A DNA stretch of 64,000 nt from positions 116,565 to 180,564 of the forward strand of contig JACUUC010000002.1 of assembly GCA_014859445.1 (NCBI GenBank). The letters are read 5' to 3'. Below the pieces are notes generated by a model. The model saw only the letters and a program-made list of their open reading frames with translations. It was not told the origin of the DNA and did no database searches. The DNA is from Bacterioplanes sp. GTDB taxonomy: Bacteria > Pseudomonadota > Gammaproteobacteria > Pseudomonadales > Oceanobacteraceae. This document shows, one piece after another, positions 30,798 through 39,810 of the stretch. The position numbers were made by a program, and so were the translations under genes. Numbering within the stretch: position 1 is the stretch's first letter; every line of letters begins with the position of its first letter.

Positions 30798-33700
30798 TCA
30801 GGCCGTACTAAGCGCTAAAACTGGAAATACCTCAGCAAAACCCTGTTCCAGATCGGACAATAAACGGGATGTTTGATCGGTCTGCAACGCAAAATCGACA
30901 CCGATGGATTGCAGTATGGATTGGGTTTGAGGGCTCTCGCCATACTCCGCAATGGTTTTCTTTGCCATAAAGTGCGCAATGTCTTGCGTTGATTTCACCA
31001 ATGCGTAGTCTGCGGAGCTATGATGTAAACCCTCGATAAAGCGTCGATCAATTTTAATGTAGTCGGCAGGAAAGTGCTTCATGTGTTCAAAAGACGACTG
31101 CCCCGTGCCAAAGTCGGCTAAAGCAAAATGACAGCCCAAATTCCGAATTTCGTACATGGCGTCAACCAGTTCTTCGTTTTGTGCGACGGAGTCGATGTCG
31201 GTGACAATAAAACACAATTTTCCCAGAGGGATGTGATGCTCGTGCCCATAATCAAATAACTCATCAACAAGGGTTTCGTCCATTAAGGCACTGGCGGTCA
31301 TGCGTAGCATGATTCGTTGCAATGGTGCCGCACTCTCAGGGTGGTCGCGCAACCAATGACAGGCTTGTTGCAATAACCAGCGATCCGTTTGCTGTAAGTA
31401 GGGGATGGCGCCACTGATGTGTCGAACCGACGCCGGTGGCATGCACAGGGTGTCATTCTCACTCACCGCCAAGCTCAATTCGATGTGAGGTCGCTGGTCA
31501 TGTCGACTTTGTAACGGCTGTAGCGGTAAGCACACCACGTGTAACTGCTGTTGTTGCTGAGCGTCTGTCATTCGACGCAGCCATTGCAAGGCATTGTGTT
31601 GTTGTTGGTAGCTTTGATGATCTGCTTGATAGCATTCAATACTGCGTCCACCTTTGTCCTTCGCCAGCGCGCAAGCCGCTTCCGCATGAGCCACCCAGTT
31701 AGCGGTATCCAGTTGCTCGGCTGACAAACTCGCCAAGCCGATACTGGCATGAACATGAAAGGTGTGTTGGTCGGCATGAATGGCACAGGATTCAATGCGC
31801 TGCATCAGTGTGCGGGCTTGTTCGTTACCTTGAACGAGATCGGTATGGGCCAGCAGGACGGCAAACTCATTACTACCGAGTCGAGCACACAGTGCTGTAG
31901 GTAATGTGTCTTCTAGCAGAGTCGCGATGCTCTGTAAGCAGACATCCCCCCCTTCAATGCCATACTGTTGATTGATCAGCTTGAATTGATCAATATTGAT
32001 CAGGCAGAGCGTGTGTTCTGTGGCGGATAATTGCGATTGTGCGCGCAAATCGTCCAACTGACGGATAAAATACTGGCGCGTATAGAGCCCAGTGAGGGCG
32101 TCAATATTGGCTTGTTCCGATAAATCACGGTAAATCTGTTGCACCAGCTGATCGATACTTTGATCAACGGCCGATTCTTCTTGTTCGTACAAACGCTTTA
32201 CTCGGCCTTCTTCAAAGGCTTTCGTTAACTGCAATAAGCTGAAATCCAATACTTTCATGCCGCTGTGGTTCACACAGGCAAATTTCGCCCCATCATCAGC
32301 GATCCATGCGATAGACACCACGTCATCACTGTCGACCAACAGTAGCCAGTCTCCCACTTGTAAGTTTTGCACTTTACGCAAACCGCGTCCGGGCTGCGGT
32401 GTTTCCTCATCGTCTATCACAAACGCAGGCAGATCAACGGTGGATCGAACTTGGCCTTCATCCAAATGCTGCTGTGCCGCTTGTAAAATGTCATCATGCC
32501 ATTGTTGGTGCTGTGGTTGATGACCATTGAGCTGATCTAACTCACGCTGTGCCAAGGTCATCATCGGGCGAAATCGCTCAAGCAATTCACGACGACCAGC
32601 GTTGTTGGCATTAAATAAGACCAACACTTGGCGATACAGTTTGACCGCCCCCTGAAAGCGCTTACTGTCTTGGCCTTCACGCAGTAGCAGCAAGCTGAGC
32701 AGGGGTTGCCAGCCGTGTTGTAGCCAGTCAACGACACACTCGGGTAGCGTTCGTCCCGAGCTGTCTTTGCCAATCAAGCGTTCAATTAAACGTCGGGATT
32801 GTTGTAACTTATATTCACCGGCGGCGGCTTGAGCAACTCGCTCGCGGTTCTGTTGTGCTTTGCGTTCCGCTTGGCTGACTAACGATTGAATATTTTCGAG
32901 TAACTCATCGAGGGCATGCTCATCGCATTCGATATTGGCGGTGACTGGATCAATGAAGCGATGAAGCTGTTCACTGAGCCGCTGTTCTCCACTGGTGGTG
33001 AGTTTACCCAATCGTGCTAATTGGTTGAGCAGCAAACGGCCAGGGTGTTCCGGATTGAATAATACGCTAGGGTCTTGCAGCATCAAACGCATCAATGGCC
33101 AGCTCAAGTGCGCAATAAATGGCTTAATAAAATCAGCCACCTGTTCGTGATGCAGTAAGTTTTGTGTTACCTGCTCAAGAGTATCAATGGCATTGCGTGA
33201 GGATTCTGGCAGGCTGACGGATTGCTCGGCGAGGGAGTGTTCCAGTTGTTCACGAACGTCTTTCGGCTCCGGTTCCTGTTGTGCCAGCTCGCGCAAAACA
33301 TCGACCACTTGGGTGTTGGCCGCTTCGGGCAGTGTTGCCGCTTTGCTAATCGACATGCCTTGCTGGCTTTGTTGACGCAATTGCAGTAACGATTGAATGT
33401 TGGCAAACGCTTGTTGCGCCTGTTGCTGGTGACGCTGAAAGGCATGCAAACTGTCATTGTGCAACGCGGTTGCGGCATTGTGGTTGGTTGTTGCTGGTGG
33501 GTGATACTGATTGGCCGCTTGTGCGAGCACCTCATTGGGAACACGATTGGGGTCATTACTGGTCGTTGTGTTCTGGACGGGGGTGATGCGTCGATAGCGA
33601 AACGTTAATGGGATATCAATTTGTCGACACAGTGCTTGATACGTTTGTTGCAGCAACGGAATACTGATGGCCTCAAAGGTGTCAAAAGCCAACGGCCGCG

Positions 33701-34541
33701 CTTCGTTGGGCAGCGACAACGTTTCTAACGCCAGTTGAAATGCCTTGGTAACGGCATGAGCGCCAATGGGATTAAAACCTTGTTGTGGATCTAATACGCC
33801 GACGGTGTCCAGTAATTGACGAACCTCTAAACTGGTGTGTCCTAGTTTGGATTGTACGTGTGACAGCGTGACCTTTGCCAACAACCAGTCTTCAAACTCA
33901 CTCTGTTGAATGAGCGACAATCGCCGCTCACCATCATCATCCTGTTGCTCTTCTGTCAACTCAGGCAAACCTTGCTGCCAGCGTTGCAACGATTGCTTGA
34001 TATGAGCTTGAAACGCATCATAAAACGCCCGCGCTTGTCCCTTGCTGTGTTTCTCGATGGCAAACCATTGTTGTTGTTCGGCGGTGTTGCGTGCCTGATT
34101 CATTTGCTCAAAACACGCTTCTAAAAATGCCGGTAGCCAGCTTTTGGGAAGCCGATCAATCAGTGCTAGTACCTCACGTTCAATGACCGCAAGGTACGTT
34201 TGAGTTTGTTCGTCAGATAAGGCACCTTTGGCGCGCGAATGTTGGTTGAGTTCTTGCAATTGTAAAAACGCTCGATCATTGGCTTGATGCAATTTAACGC
34301 CCACCAAATCATCGTGCCGAAACACCCATTCCACCGCTAGAGGAAGCGTGTTTTGCTCGGTTTTGATCAACAACGTACCGCGACTGCCAACCGGTAATGA
34401 CAAAGCATGAGGCCAAACCAGCTTCAGTCCAGAATGCGAGTAGTCGCGAATTTTACACGGATGAGATTGGCCATCGGGTGTTTGCCAAATGGCATCCAGG
34501 CGACTATTAAAACGAGGGTGTTCGCGTAATTCAACGGCCAT
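30798..34541 (-). CDS. PilZ-DUF1631-GGDEF-EAL protein with degenerate catalytic motifs
   Basis: A 1247-residue cytosolic c-di-GMP protein. A PilZ domain fills residues 4-105, with RFNSR near 10-14 and DYSHSG near 33-38, the two c-di-GMP contacts. A helical DUF1631 region covers about 130-770 and is rich in Gln. A GGDEF domain at about 815-975 has LGSNEF in place of GGDEF. The EAL domain at about 990-1240 has ELSLAV in place of EALLR, TDIDS in place of ELTES, and ADFGTG where DDFGTG is needed. Neither enzymatic domain looks active, so it is more likely a c-di-GMP receptor or scaffold. It lies upstream of, and in line with, the TRAP operon (57-nt gap); co-transcription is possible. Confidence 0.88.
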   Translation of the reverse strand: MAVELREHPRFNSRLDAIWQTPDGQSHPCKIRDYSHSGLKLVWPHALSLPVGSRGTLLIKTEQNTLPLAVEWVFRHDDLVGVKLHQANDRAFLQLQELNQHSRAKGALSDEQTQTYLAVIEREVLALIDRLPKSWLPAFLEACFEQMNQARNTAEQQQWFAIEKHSKGQARAFYDAFQAHIKQSLQRWQQGLPELTEEQQDDDGERRLSLIQQSEFEDWLLAKVTLSHVQSKLGHTSLEVRQLLDTVGVLDPQQGFNPIGAHAVTKAFQLALETLSLPNEARPLAFDTFEAISIPLLQQTYQALCRQIDIPLTFRYRRITPVQNTTTSNDPNRVPNEVLAQAANQYHPPATTNHNAATALHNDSLHAFQRHQQQAQQAFANIQSLLQLRQQSQQGMSISKAATLPEAANTQVVDVLRELAQQEPEPKDVREQLEHSLAEQSVSLPESSRNAIDTLEQVTQNLLHHEQVADFIKPFIAHLSWPLMRLMLQDPSVLFNPEHPGRLLLNQLARLGKLTTSGEQRLSEQLHRFIDPVTANIECDEHALDELLENIQSLVSQAERKAQQNRERVAQAAAGEYKLQQSRRLIERLIGKDSSGRTLPECVVDWLQHGWQPLLSLLLLREGQDSKRFQGAVKLYRQVLVLFNANNAGRRELLERFRPMMTLAQRELDQLNGHQPQHQQWHDDILQAAQQHLDEGQVRSTVDLPAFVIDDEETPQPGRGLRKVQNLQVGDWLLLVDSDDVVSIAWIADDGAKFACVNHSGMKVLDFSLLQLTKAFEEGRVKRLYEQEESAVDQSIDQLVQQIYRDLSEQANIDALTGLYTRQYFIRQLDDLRAQSQLSATEHTLCLINIDQFKLINQQYGIEGGDVCLQSIATLLEDTLPTALCARLGSNEFAVLLAHTDLVQGNEQARTLMQRIESCAIHADQHTFHVHASIGLASLSAEQLDTANWVAHAEAACALAKDKGGRSIECYQADHQSYQQQHNALQWLRRMTDAQQQQQLHVVCLPLQPLQSRHDQRPHIELSLAVSENDTLCMPPASVRHISGAIPYLQQTDRWLLQQACHWLRDHPESAAPLQRIMLRMTASALMDETLVDELFDYGHEHHIPLGKLCFIVTDIDSVAQNEELVDAMYEIRNLGCHFALADFGTGQSSFEHMKHFPADYIKIDRRFIEGLHHSSADYALVKSTQDIAHFMAKKTIAEYGESPQTQSILQSIGVDFALQTDQTSRLLSDLEQGFAEVFPVLALSTA

Positions 34542-34771
34542 GTTGTGCTCTCATTAATCCGTCATCATGTCATCATCATAGCCGCCTTTCGCGAGGGTTG
34601 CTAAACGCTGATAAGGAACCTATGAAGGGTGTTGCTATTTAAAGATAGTCAGTATCTCAGCAATATAACTAATGAGCAATGTGTTAATAATTGTAAGTGA
34701 GGAAAGCCATTTGTGTTATGTCGATATAATGTCTAGTATATAACCATGCAGTTATAATTAAGGATAAACGC

Positions 34772-35341
34772 ATGAACGCTTTGTTTTCCTCGTTTTCTAC
34801 GTTGGGTGTGCTGGCCTTGACGATGACGGCCTCATTGCACGCCGCACCGGCGCCAGACTCTTTTGTGCAAGACGCACGCATGCAGATGGGCCAGCTAGGT
34901 ACCTCACTGCAGCAAACCTTACAACAGACCATGCGCAGCGAAGGCCCTTTAGCCGCCATTGATGTGTGTCATCAAGTTGCGCCGGAGTTGGCCGAGCAGC
35001 TCAGTGAAAAGGGCTGGCAAGTGGGACGAACCGCATTGAAAGTGCGCAATCCGGATAATCGAGCCGATGAATGGGAGCAGCAAGTGTTGTTGCAGTTTGC
35101 CGAAGCATTGGCGGGCAATCCGGACACGTCGCAGTTAGAAGCAAGCCTCGAAACGGATCATGAATATCGCTACATGAGAGCAATCCCTACGGGTATGGCT
35201 TGCTTGGCATGTCATGGTGACAGCATCGCCGAGCCCATTCAAACTCGCTTGCAGGCTCTTTATCCTGACGATGAGGCCGTTGGTTTTCAGTTGGGTGATT
35301 TGCGTGGTGCCTTTACAATCCGTCAGCAGAAGGGCTTGTAA
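34772..35341 (+). CDS. DUF3365 periplasmic haem protein
   Basis: Secreted protein of 189 residues with a Sec signal peptide (LTMTASLHAAPA, cleavage near residue 24). The DUF3365 body contains IDVCHQVAP, the KVRNPDNRADEWE segment and a single haem c motif CLACHG (about 148-153). Such single-haem proteins are proposed redox sensors or electron carriers. The OsmC gene follows by 2 nt, so the two likely share an operon. The 230-bp divergent gap to the GGDEF-EAL gene is AT-rich and should hold both promoters; I could not fix boxes there. Confidence 0.8.
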   Translation: MNALFSSFSTLGVLALTMTASLHAAPAPDSFVQDARMQMGQLGTSLQQTLQQTMRSEGPLAAIDVCHQVAPELAEQLSEKGWQVGRTALKVRNPDNRADEWEQQVLLQFAEALAGNPDTSQLEASLETDHEYRYMRAIPTGMACLACHGDSIAEPIQTRLQALYPDDEAVGFQLGDLRGAFTIRQQKGL

Positions 35342-35343
35342 TC

Positions 35344-35775
35344 ATGGCTGAGCATCGCATTCAGGTTCGCTGGCAGCGACAGGGCGAGTTCTCGCATCAG
35401 GGGTTTGAGCGTCAACATCGTATTCATTTTCAGCCGCATGTCGAGTTGCCGGTAGCCGGAGCAGGCAATGACATCGGTGCCGATCCAGAGCAACTGCTGG
35501 CGGCTGCCATGAGCAGCTGCTTTATGCAGACCTTTCTGGCGTTGGCTGCGAAAAAACGATTGGTGGTCGAGTCCTATGAGGATGACGCTGAGGCGCGCTT
35601 GAGTCAGCGCGATGATGGCCGTTTTTGGGTGAGCGAGATTTGTCTTCGCCCTAAGGTGATCTTTGCCGGCGAGCCTCCCAAAGCTGAGGTGCTTGCGGCC
35701 ATGTACGACAAGTCACATCAACACTGTTTTATTGCGAATTCGACACACTCAACCGTGGTAATCGAGCCTCGCTGA
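35344..35775 (+). CDS. OsmC/Ohr family protein
   Basis: Small cytosolic protein of 143 residues with the OsmC fold. Two cysteines in the family contexts SSCFMQTFLAL (about 58) and HQHCFIANSTHS (about 127) would form the peroxidase pair that reduces organic hydroperoxides. It begins 2 nt after the DUF3365 gene. It may also belong to the YhfA-like or cysteine-rich OsmC subgroup; the exact substrate is not known. Confidence 0.82.
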   Translation: MAEHRIQVRWQRQGEFSHQGFERQHRIHFQPHVELPVAGAGNDIGADPEQLLAAAMSSCFMQTFLALAAKKRLVVESYEDDAEARLSQRDDGRFWVSEICLRPKVIFAGEPPKAEVLAAMYDKSHQHCFIANSTHSTVVIEPR

Positions 35776-35800
35776 GGCTCTTTCAGTGCGTCGAGTCGTG

Positions 35801-36262
35801 TTATTGCGCTTGCTCTTGTTGAGTTGCGCATTGAATACAATGCTCGGTATACGGCACGGCAATCAGTCGTGCTTCTCCAATATCCGCACCACATTCGGCA
35901 CACTCATGGTAATGCCCCTGAGATAAACGATCGAGCGCGTGTTCGATGAGTCGCAACTCATGGCGAGCCTCGATACCAATCGTGCGTAATACGTCATCAT
36001 TTTCACGCTCGGTGGCTTGTTCGGCAAAGTCAGCGGAAACCGCCTCATCACGATGACTGGCATCGCGTTCTACCTTATCGGCGCGCGCTAGTAACGCATG
36101 TTTACGCGCTTCCAGTTGCACTTTCACCTGTTCTTCGGCAAAGTCAGCGGAAACCGCCTCATCACGATGACTGGCATCGCGTTCTACCTTATCGGCGCGC
36201 GCTAGTAACGCATGTTTACGCGCTTCCAGTTGCACTTTCACCTGTTCTAAATTCATAGCCAC
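35801..36262 (-). CDS. DksA/TraR-like C4 zinc-finger protein with internal duplication
   Basis: Small protein of 153 residues. The C-terminal half has the DksA/TraR zinc finger CAECG...HCIQC (about 117-143) and the leading helix LRLIEHALDRLSQGHY. The N-terminal coiled coil contains a perfect 38-residue tandem duplication (EQVKVQLEARKHALLARADK and onward), encoded by two identical 114-bp copies. Without it the protein would be about 115 residues, a normal length for short DksA-like proteins. Such proteins act in the RNA polymerase secondary channel or as stress-related paralogues; no target can be named. Confidence 0.85.
   Translation of the reverse strand: MAMNLEQVKVQLEARKHALLARADKVERDASHRDEAVSADFAEEQVKVQLEARKHALLARADKVERDASHRDEAVSADFAEQATERENDDVLRTIGIEARHELRLIEHALDRLSQGHYHECAECGADIGEARLIAVPYTEHCIQCATQQEQAQ
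36020..36247. repeat. Perfect in-frame 114-bp tandem duplication
   Basis: Copies at 36020-36133 and 36134-36247 are identical at every base and lie wholly inside the DksA-like gene. The absence of any difference implies a very recent event, or an assembly artefact. Confidence 0.97.
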
Positions 36263-36323
36263 CTCATTTCGGTTTGTACGTCATTGCTCTTCAAGCAGCA
36301 TAATGCGATGGCCAAAAGAGAAC

Positions 36324-36337
36324 ATGACGTACGTCAT
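36324..36337. promoter_or_regulatory. 14-bp palindrome, candidate operator
   Basis: ATGACGTACGTCAT is a perfect palindrome upstream of the DksA-like gene. A second copy of one half with flank (GTACGTCATTG) lies at 36276-36286, about 50 bp closer to the gene. Paired sites at that spacing suggest a dimeric regulator. The regulator is unknown. Confidence 0.35.
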
Positions 36338-36368
36338 TGTCGGTGTGATGAGTACGCAGCCAGACGGC

Positions 36369-36788
36369 TTATTGGTCAAGTAGCTGAATGGCCAACTTCA
36401 CAAAGTCTTGCGATGTCAAAATGCCTTGCAGTTGATTGTCACCGTTAGTGACCAGCAAGCAACCGCGTTTCTTTTCTTGCAGCAACCGACCGGCATCCAG
36501 TAATGGCATGTCTGGGCTAATGGTAATGACTTCTCGTTGCATGGCTTGATCAATCAAGGTTTTTGCTAAATACGATTGTAAATGCTGGCTACCAAAACGG
36601 TTGGTGATCTTAAAGGCTTCTGCCAGCACTTCTTTCTGAGAAATGACCCCTTGGACTTGTTGCTCGTCATTGGCAATCGGTAAATGTCGAATCTGGTGGG
36701 TTTTCATTAACTGTTCGGCATCTAGCAGCGACGCTTGTGGGGTTAATGTGTGAGGGTTGCGGGTCATAATGTCGCTAACGGTTTTCAT
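36369..36788 (-). CDS. Tandem CBS-domain protein
   Basis: Stand-alone protein of 139 residues made of two CBS motifs: residues about 5-60 (VSDIMTRNPHTLTPQASLLD, IRHLPIAND) and 78-137 (AMQREVITISPDMPLLDAGR, GCLLVTNGD). CBS pairs bind adenosine nucleotides and regulate partners. No catalytic domain is attached. Start behind GGAGAAGAC. Transcribed in the same direction as, but 106 bp upstream of, the DksA-like gene. Confidence 0.88.
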   Translation of the reverse strand: MKTVSDIMTRNPHTLTPQASLLDAEQLMKTHQIRHLPIANDEQQVQGVISQKEVLAEAFKITNRFGSQHLQSYLAKTLIDQAMQREVITISPDMPLLDAGRLLQEKKRGCLLVTNGDNQLQGILTSQDFVKLAIQLLDQ

Positions 36789-36885
36789 GTCTTCTCCAGA
36801 ACACAGTACGGATCTATTTAAGTAAAGCAGGAAATCACCAAGATGCTATGCTGACTCCGTAAGCAACTCCCATAAAGAGGTTATC

Positions 36886-37167
36886 ATGAGCATTAATAAT
36901 CATATTCTCAACTATTATGAACAAATGGTGGCTGAAGAAATTTTGTCTCGCATTGCCAAAGTGAAGCCCAATGCCAGTGTGGATTTTATGGCAGACGTCG
37001 CTTGTGTTGCCTTGAACAAGCTCCCTCCACGTTACATTCGTCACAAAGTGGACATGGCATTTTATATGTCGCCAGATGAATTGATACAAACACGCCAGCG
37101 TGTGACCGAGGCCGTCACCGATGCGCTGGCGTTTGTGGCTCATCATCATCGTGTCGAGGAATCGTAA
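36886..37167 (+). CDS. ComFB-family protein
   Basis: Small protein of 93 residues resembling the late-competence ComFB family: ILNYYEQMVAEEIL at the N-terminus and DVACVALNKLPPRYIRHKVD in the middle, ending in a C-terminal helix. The cysteine pair that binds zinc in Bacillus ComFB is not present. Some ComFB-like domains are now linked to cyclic dinucleotide binding, which would suit the c-di-GMP genes nearby, but this is inference. Start behind AGAGGTTATC. Confidence 0.7.
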   Translation: MSINNHILNYYEQMVAEEILSRIAKVKPNASVDFMADVACVALNKLPPRYIRHKVDMAFYMSPDELIQTRQRVTEAVTDALAFVAHHHRVEES

Positions 37168-37240
37168 AGACTGTGTCAGGCGCTTGAAATCGCTAGGCAT
37201 AATCTCCGACACTGGCGGCAAAGAATAATAGGAACAGGGT

Positions 37241-37933
37241 ATGAACATTCTGCTGGTGGACGATGACCAAGAGTTGGTTGCGTTATTAACTCGATATTTA
37301 GAGCGCGAGCTGTTTCATGTTACCTCGGTATACCATGCGCAAGATGGTCTCAATGAAGCATTGTCTGGTAAATATCAAGCCGTGATTCTCGACATCATGC
37401 TGCCGGGCGGCAGTGGTCTCGATATTTTGCGTGCCATTCGTCAACGCAGTGAGCTACCGATCATTATGCTAACCGCCAAAGGCGACGAGATGGATCGGAT
37501 TGCCGGATTGGAAATCGGTGCGGACGATTATTTACCCAAACCCTGTAATCCAAGAGAATTGGCGGCTCGTTTGCGTGCCGTATTGCGTCGTCGTCGCTCT
37601 CATGACGTGGCTGACGCCTGTCTTGAATTGGATGAATTACGCATCGACCTGGATCAGCACTGCGTTTATCGGGATGGTGAACCCATCGACTTAACCATCA
37701 CCGAGTTCAATATTTTGCTGGTACTGGCACGGGAAATGGGTAAGGTCGTGGAAAAAAACCGACTGGCCGAATTGTCGATGCAGCGATCATTGACCTTGTT
37801 CGACCGCAGTTTGGACATGCACTTAAGTAACTTGCGCAAGAAACTCGGGCCAAGCCCTCAAGGTGGGCCACGCATTAAAACGGTTCGTGGTATCGGTTAT
37901 TTGTATCAAGCCGACCCGCGCGACGCGGACTGA
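37241..37933 (+). CDS. OmpR-family response regulator, CpxR-like
   Basis: DNA-binding regulator of 230 residues. The receiver has DDD at 7-9, phospho-Asp51 (VILDIMLPGGSG) and the Lys in YLPKPCNPRE. A winged-helix domain follows at about 130-225 (ITEFNILLVLAREMGKVVEK, HLSNLRKKLG, IKTVRGIGYLY). Gene order with the sensor 2 nt downstream and sequence of both partners suggest an envelope-stress CpxRA-type pair. Confidence 0.9.
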   Translation: MNILLVDDDQELVALLTRYLERELFHVTSVYHAQDGLNEALSGKYQAVILDIMLPGGSGLDILRAIRQRSELPIIMLTAKGDEMDRIAGLEIGADDYLPKPCNPRELAARLRAVLRRRRSHDVADACLELDELRIDLDQHCVYRDGEPIDLTITEFNILLVLAREMGKVVEKNRLAELSMQRSLTLFDRSLDMHLSNLRKKLGPSPQGGPRIKTVRGIGYLYQADPRDAD

Positions 37934-37935
37934 TC

Positions 37936-39312
37936 ATGCGCGGTGTTTTTCTCAAAATCTACCTCGCTTTTATGGTCACGAGCTTGGTCGCCACCGTCGT
38001 TACGCTGTTGTTATCGGCGTATTACCGCGAATGGTCGAATAACTCCATTAACCTGGTCGCGCCTACCGGCGGCTACATATCGTCGGCAGAATTGATTTTA
38101 CAAACGGGCGGTGAGCCATTGTTATTGGAGTGGCTCATGGCGTTTGAGCGTCACCCCAGTGTGAATGCCTATGTGTTTGATGATCGAGGCATGTCATTAA
38201 TACCCAGCCCCCCCGAGCTGGTGCAAAATTATGCACTGGCCGCCGATTCCTATGATGCGCTGATTAACCCACTGGGGCGTACTGAAGTCTTGGTCAAAGC
38301 GCCCATCACCGCTGCCAATGGTCGCGTTTATTTGCTGGTGGTTGAGTTTCTGCACCCGCTAGCGGTCTTTAACTTACCGGCCTACCTCGGCTGGGGGCTG
38401 TTAGCCTCCTTGCTGTTGTTCGCCTTATGGGGTTGGCTGCTTTCCAGTTATCTCACGCGCCCCTTGTTGGCGTTGCAAAAATACGTGCGTCGCTTTGCCG
38501 GTGGCTCATTGGATTTTGCCATCAACCCGCGATTACTCCAGCGCCAAGATGAGCTGGGCGAGTTGAGTCGTGAGTTTGGTGGTATGGCGTCGAAGTTAAG
38601 TCGTGTGCTGGCCGATCAGCGCCAATTGATTCGCGATGTCTCGCATGAATTGCGCTCACCGTTAGCGCGCATGGCGGTGGCGTTAGAGCTGGCGCGTATG
38701 GACGCCGTTCCTGAACAGCAAGAATATTTGGATCGTATTGAACTGGAAAATCAGCGACTCGATGAGTTGATTGGCGACTTACTCGGCATGGCACGACTGG
38801 AAGTGGACCCGAGTCAGCACCATTGGCAGTCAATCGCGTGTCAGGCGTTGTTGCAACAGATCATTGCCGACGCTCAATTTGAACAAGCAGAGGCCACCTT
38901 GCAGGTGTCATTTCCCGATCATGAATTGAGCGTGCGCGGCGACATAACCTTGCTACGCGCTGCACTCGAAAACCTGATTCGCAATGCCTTGTTGCACACG
39001 CGCATAGGCACACCAGTCGATATTACCGTCGAAGCCAAGCCGACCAGCGTCAACATCGCCATTCGTGATCATGGCCCAGGTGTACCAGAAGATGTGCTGC
39101 CATTGCTGTTGCGGCCGTTTTATCGCAACGAAGACGCGCGCGAGCGACAAGCCGATGACTTACAGCGTGGTCATCGCGGATTTGGTTTGGGGTTAGCCAT
39201 TGCACATCGCGTTATTGTTCATCATGGTGGCGAATTGCAGCTCGCCAATCACCCCAATGGCGGACTTGTGGCACATGTGACCTTACCCCTAGTGGCCACG
39301 GCTAAGGTATAG
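37936..39312 (+). CDS. Sensor histidine kinase, CpxA-like
   Basis: Inner-membrane kinase of 458 residues. Two transmembrane helices (about 7-28 and 150-175) frame a periplasmic sensor of about 120 residues. A HAMP domain follows, then HisKA with His237 (DVSHELRSPLARM) and the ATPase (N box ENLIRNALLHT, G1 DHGPGVP, G2 GFGLGLAI). Two nucleotides separate it from its regulator. The RIELENQRLDELIGDLL helix resembles CpxA. Confidence 0.9.
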   Translation: MRGVFLKIYLAFMVTSLVATVVTLLLSAYYREWSNNSINLVAPTGGYISSAELILQTGGEPLLLEWLMAFERHPSVNAYVFDDRGMSLIPSPPELVQNYALAADSYDALINPLGRTEVLVKAPITAANGRVYLLVVEFLHPLAVFNLPAYLGWGLLASLLLFALWGWLLSSYLTRPLLALQKYVRRFAGGSLDFAINPRLLQRQDELGELSREFGGMASKLSRVLADQRQLIRDVSHELRSPLARMAVALELARMDAVPEQQEYLDRIELENQRLDELIGDLLGMARLEVDPSQHHWQSIACQALLQQIIADAQFEQAEATLQVSFPDHELSVRGDITLLRAALENLIRNALLHTRIGTPVDITVEAKPTSVNIAIRDHGPGVPEDVLPLLLRPFYRNEDARERQADDLQRGHRGFGLGLAIAHRVIVHHGGELQLANHPNGGLVAHVTLPLVATAKV

Positions 39313-39336
39313 TGACATCGGCTTTACTCAGCATTT

Positions 39337-39361
39337 ACGCCCTAGTACAGGGCGTCGCGAA
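39337..39361 (+). terminator. Weak terminator-like hairpin after cpxA-like gene
   Basis: ACGCCCT / AGGGCGT pair over an AGTAC loop, followed by CGCGAAAAAATT rather than a T-run. It may only weakly terminate. Confidence 0.35.
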
Positions 39362-39405
39362 AAAATTACCGTTACAATCGAGCATCGTTTTGAAGGGCGC
39401 AACGT

Positions 39406-39729
39406 GTGAAGCAATTAACGTACATTGGCTTAGGATTCTGTGGAATATTGCAGGCGAGCATGGCCGTCGCGGATTTCACGCCTTCCGCTGTGGCGGCTAA
39501 CACGCCTGCCATGACGATTGAATGGAATAACCGTCATCCGCAGCAACGCCAAGCGCTGGATAACTTTTATCAATCGTTGCAATCCGAAGTACACACTCAG
39601 CCGTATGCGCCCCATGTGATTCAGCGGCAGCAGCACATAGAACACATTCGCGCGACTCGCTCGCCTTCCGTAACACCCCCAATGCCCGTTTTTCAACCTC
39701 ACTCGGACGCCAGTCGCTTGTTGCAATAA
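39406..39729 (+). CDS. Small secreted protein of unknown function
   Basis: Predicted 107-residue protein starting at GTG 39406. The first 23 residues (KQLTYIGLGFCGILQASMAV) look like a signal peptide with cleavage after VAD or AVA. The rest is hydrophilic with Gln, His and Pro (NNRHPQQRQALDNFYQSL) and no motif I recognise. It has no close neighbours on its strand that suggest a role. Small secreted partners of Cpx systems exist (CpxP), and this lies right behind the sensor gene, but I see no CpxP LTxxQ motif. Confidence 0.5.
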   Translation: MKQLTYIGLGFCGILQASMAVADFTPSAVAANTPAMTIEWNNRHPQQRQALDNFYQSLQSEVHTQPYAPHVIQRQQHIEHIRATRSPSVTPPMPVFQPHSDASRLLQ

Positions 39730-39810
39730 TGTCTTTGTCAGCATACAGCTACTGGACATCTGACCGTGTCTCGGTACAGTAGCTTCTTTTGCTGTGATTG
39801 AGTGAGTGCA

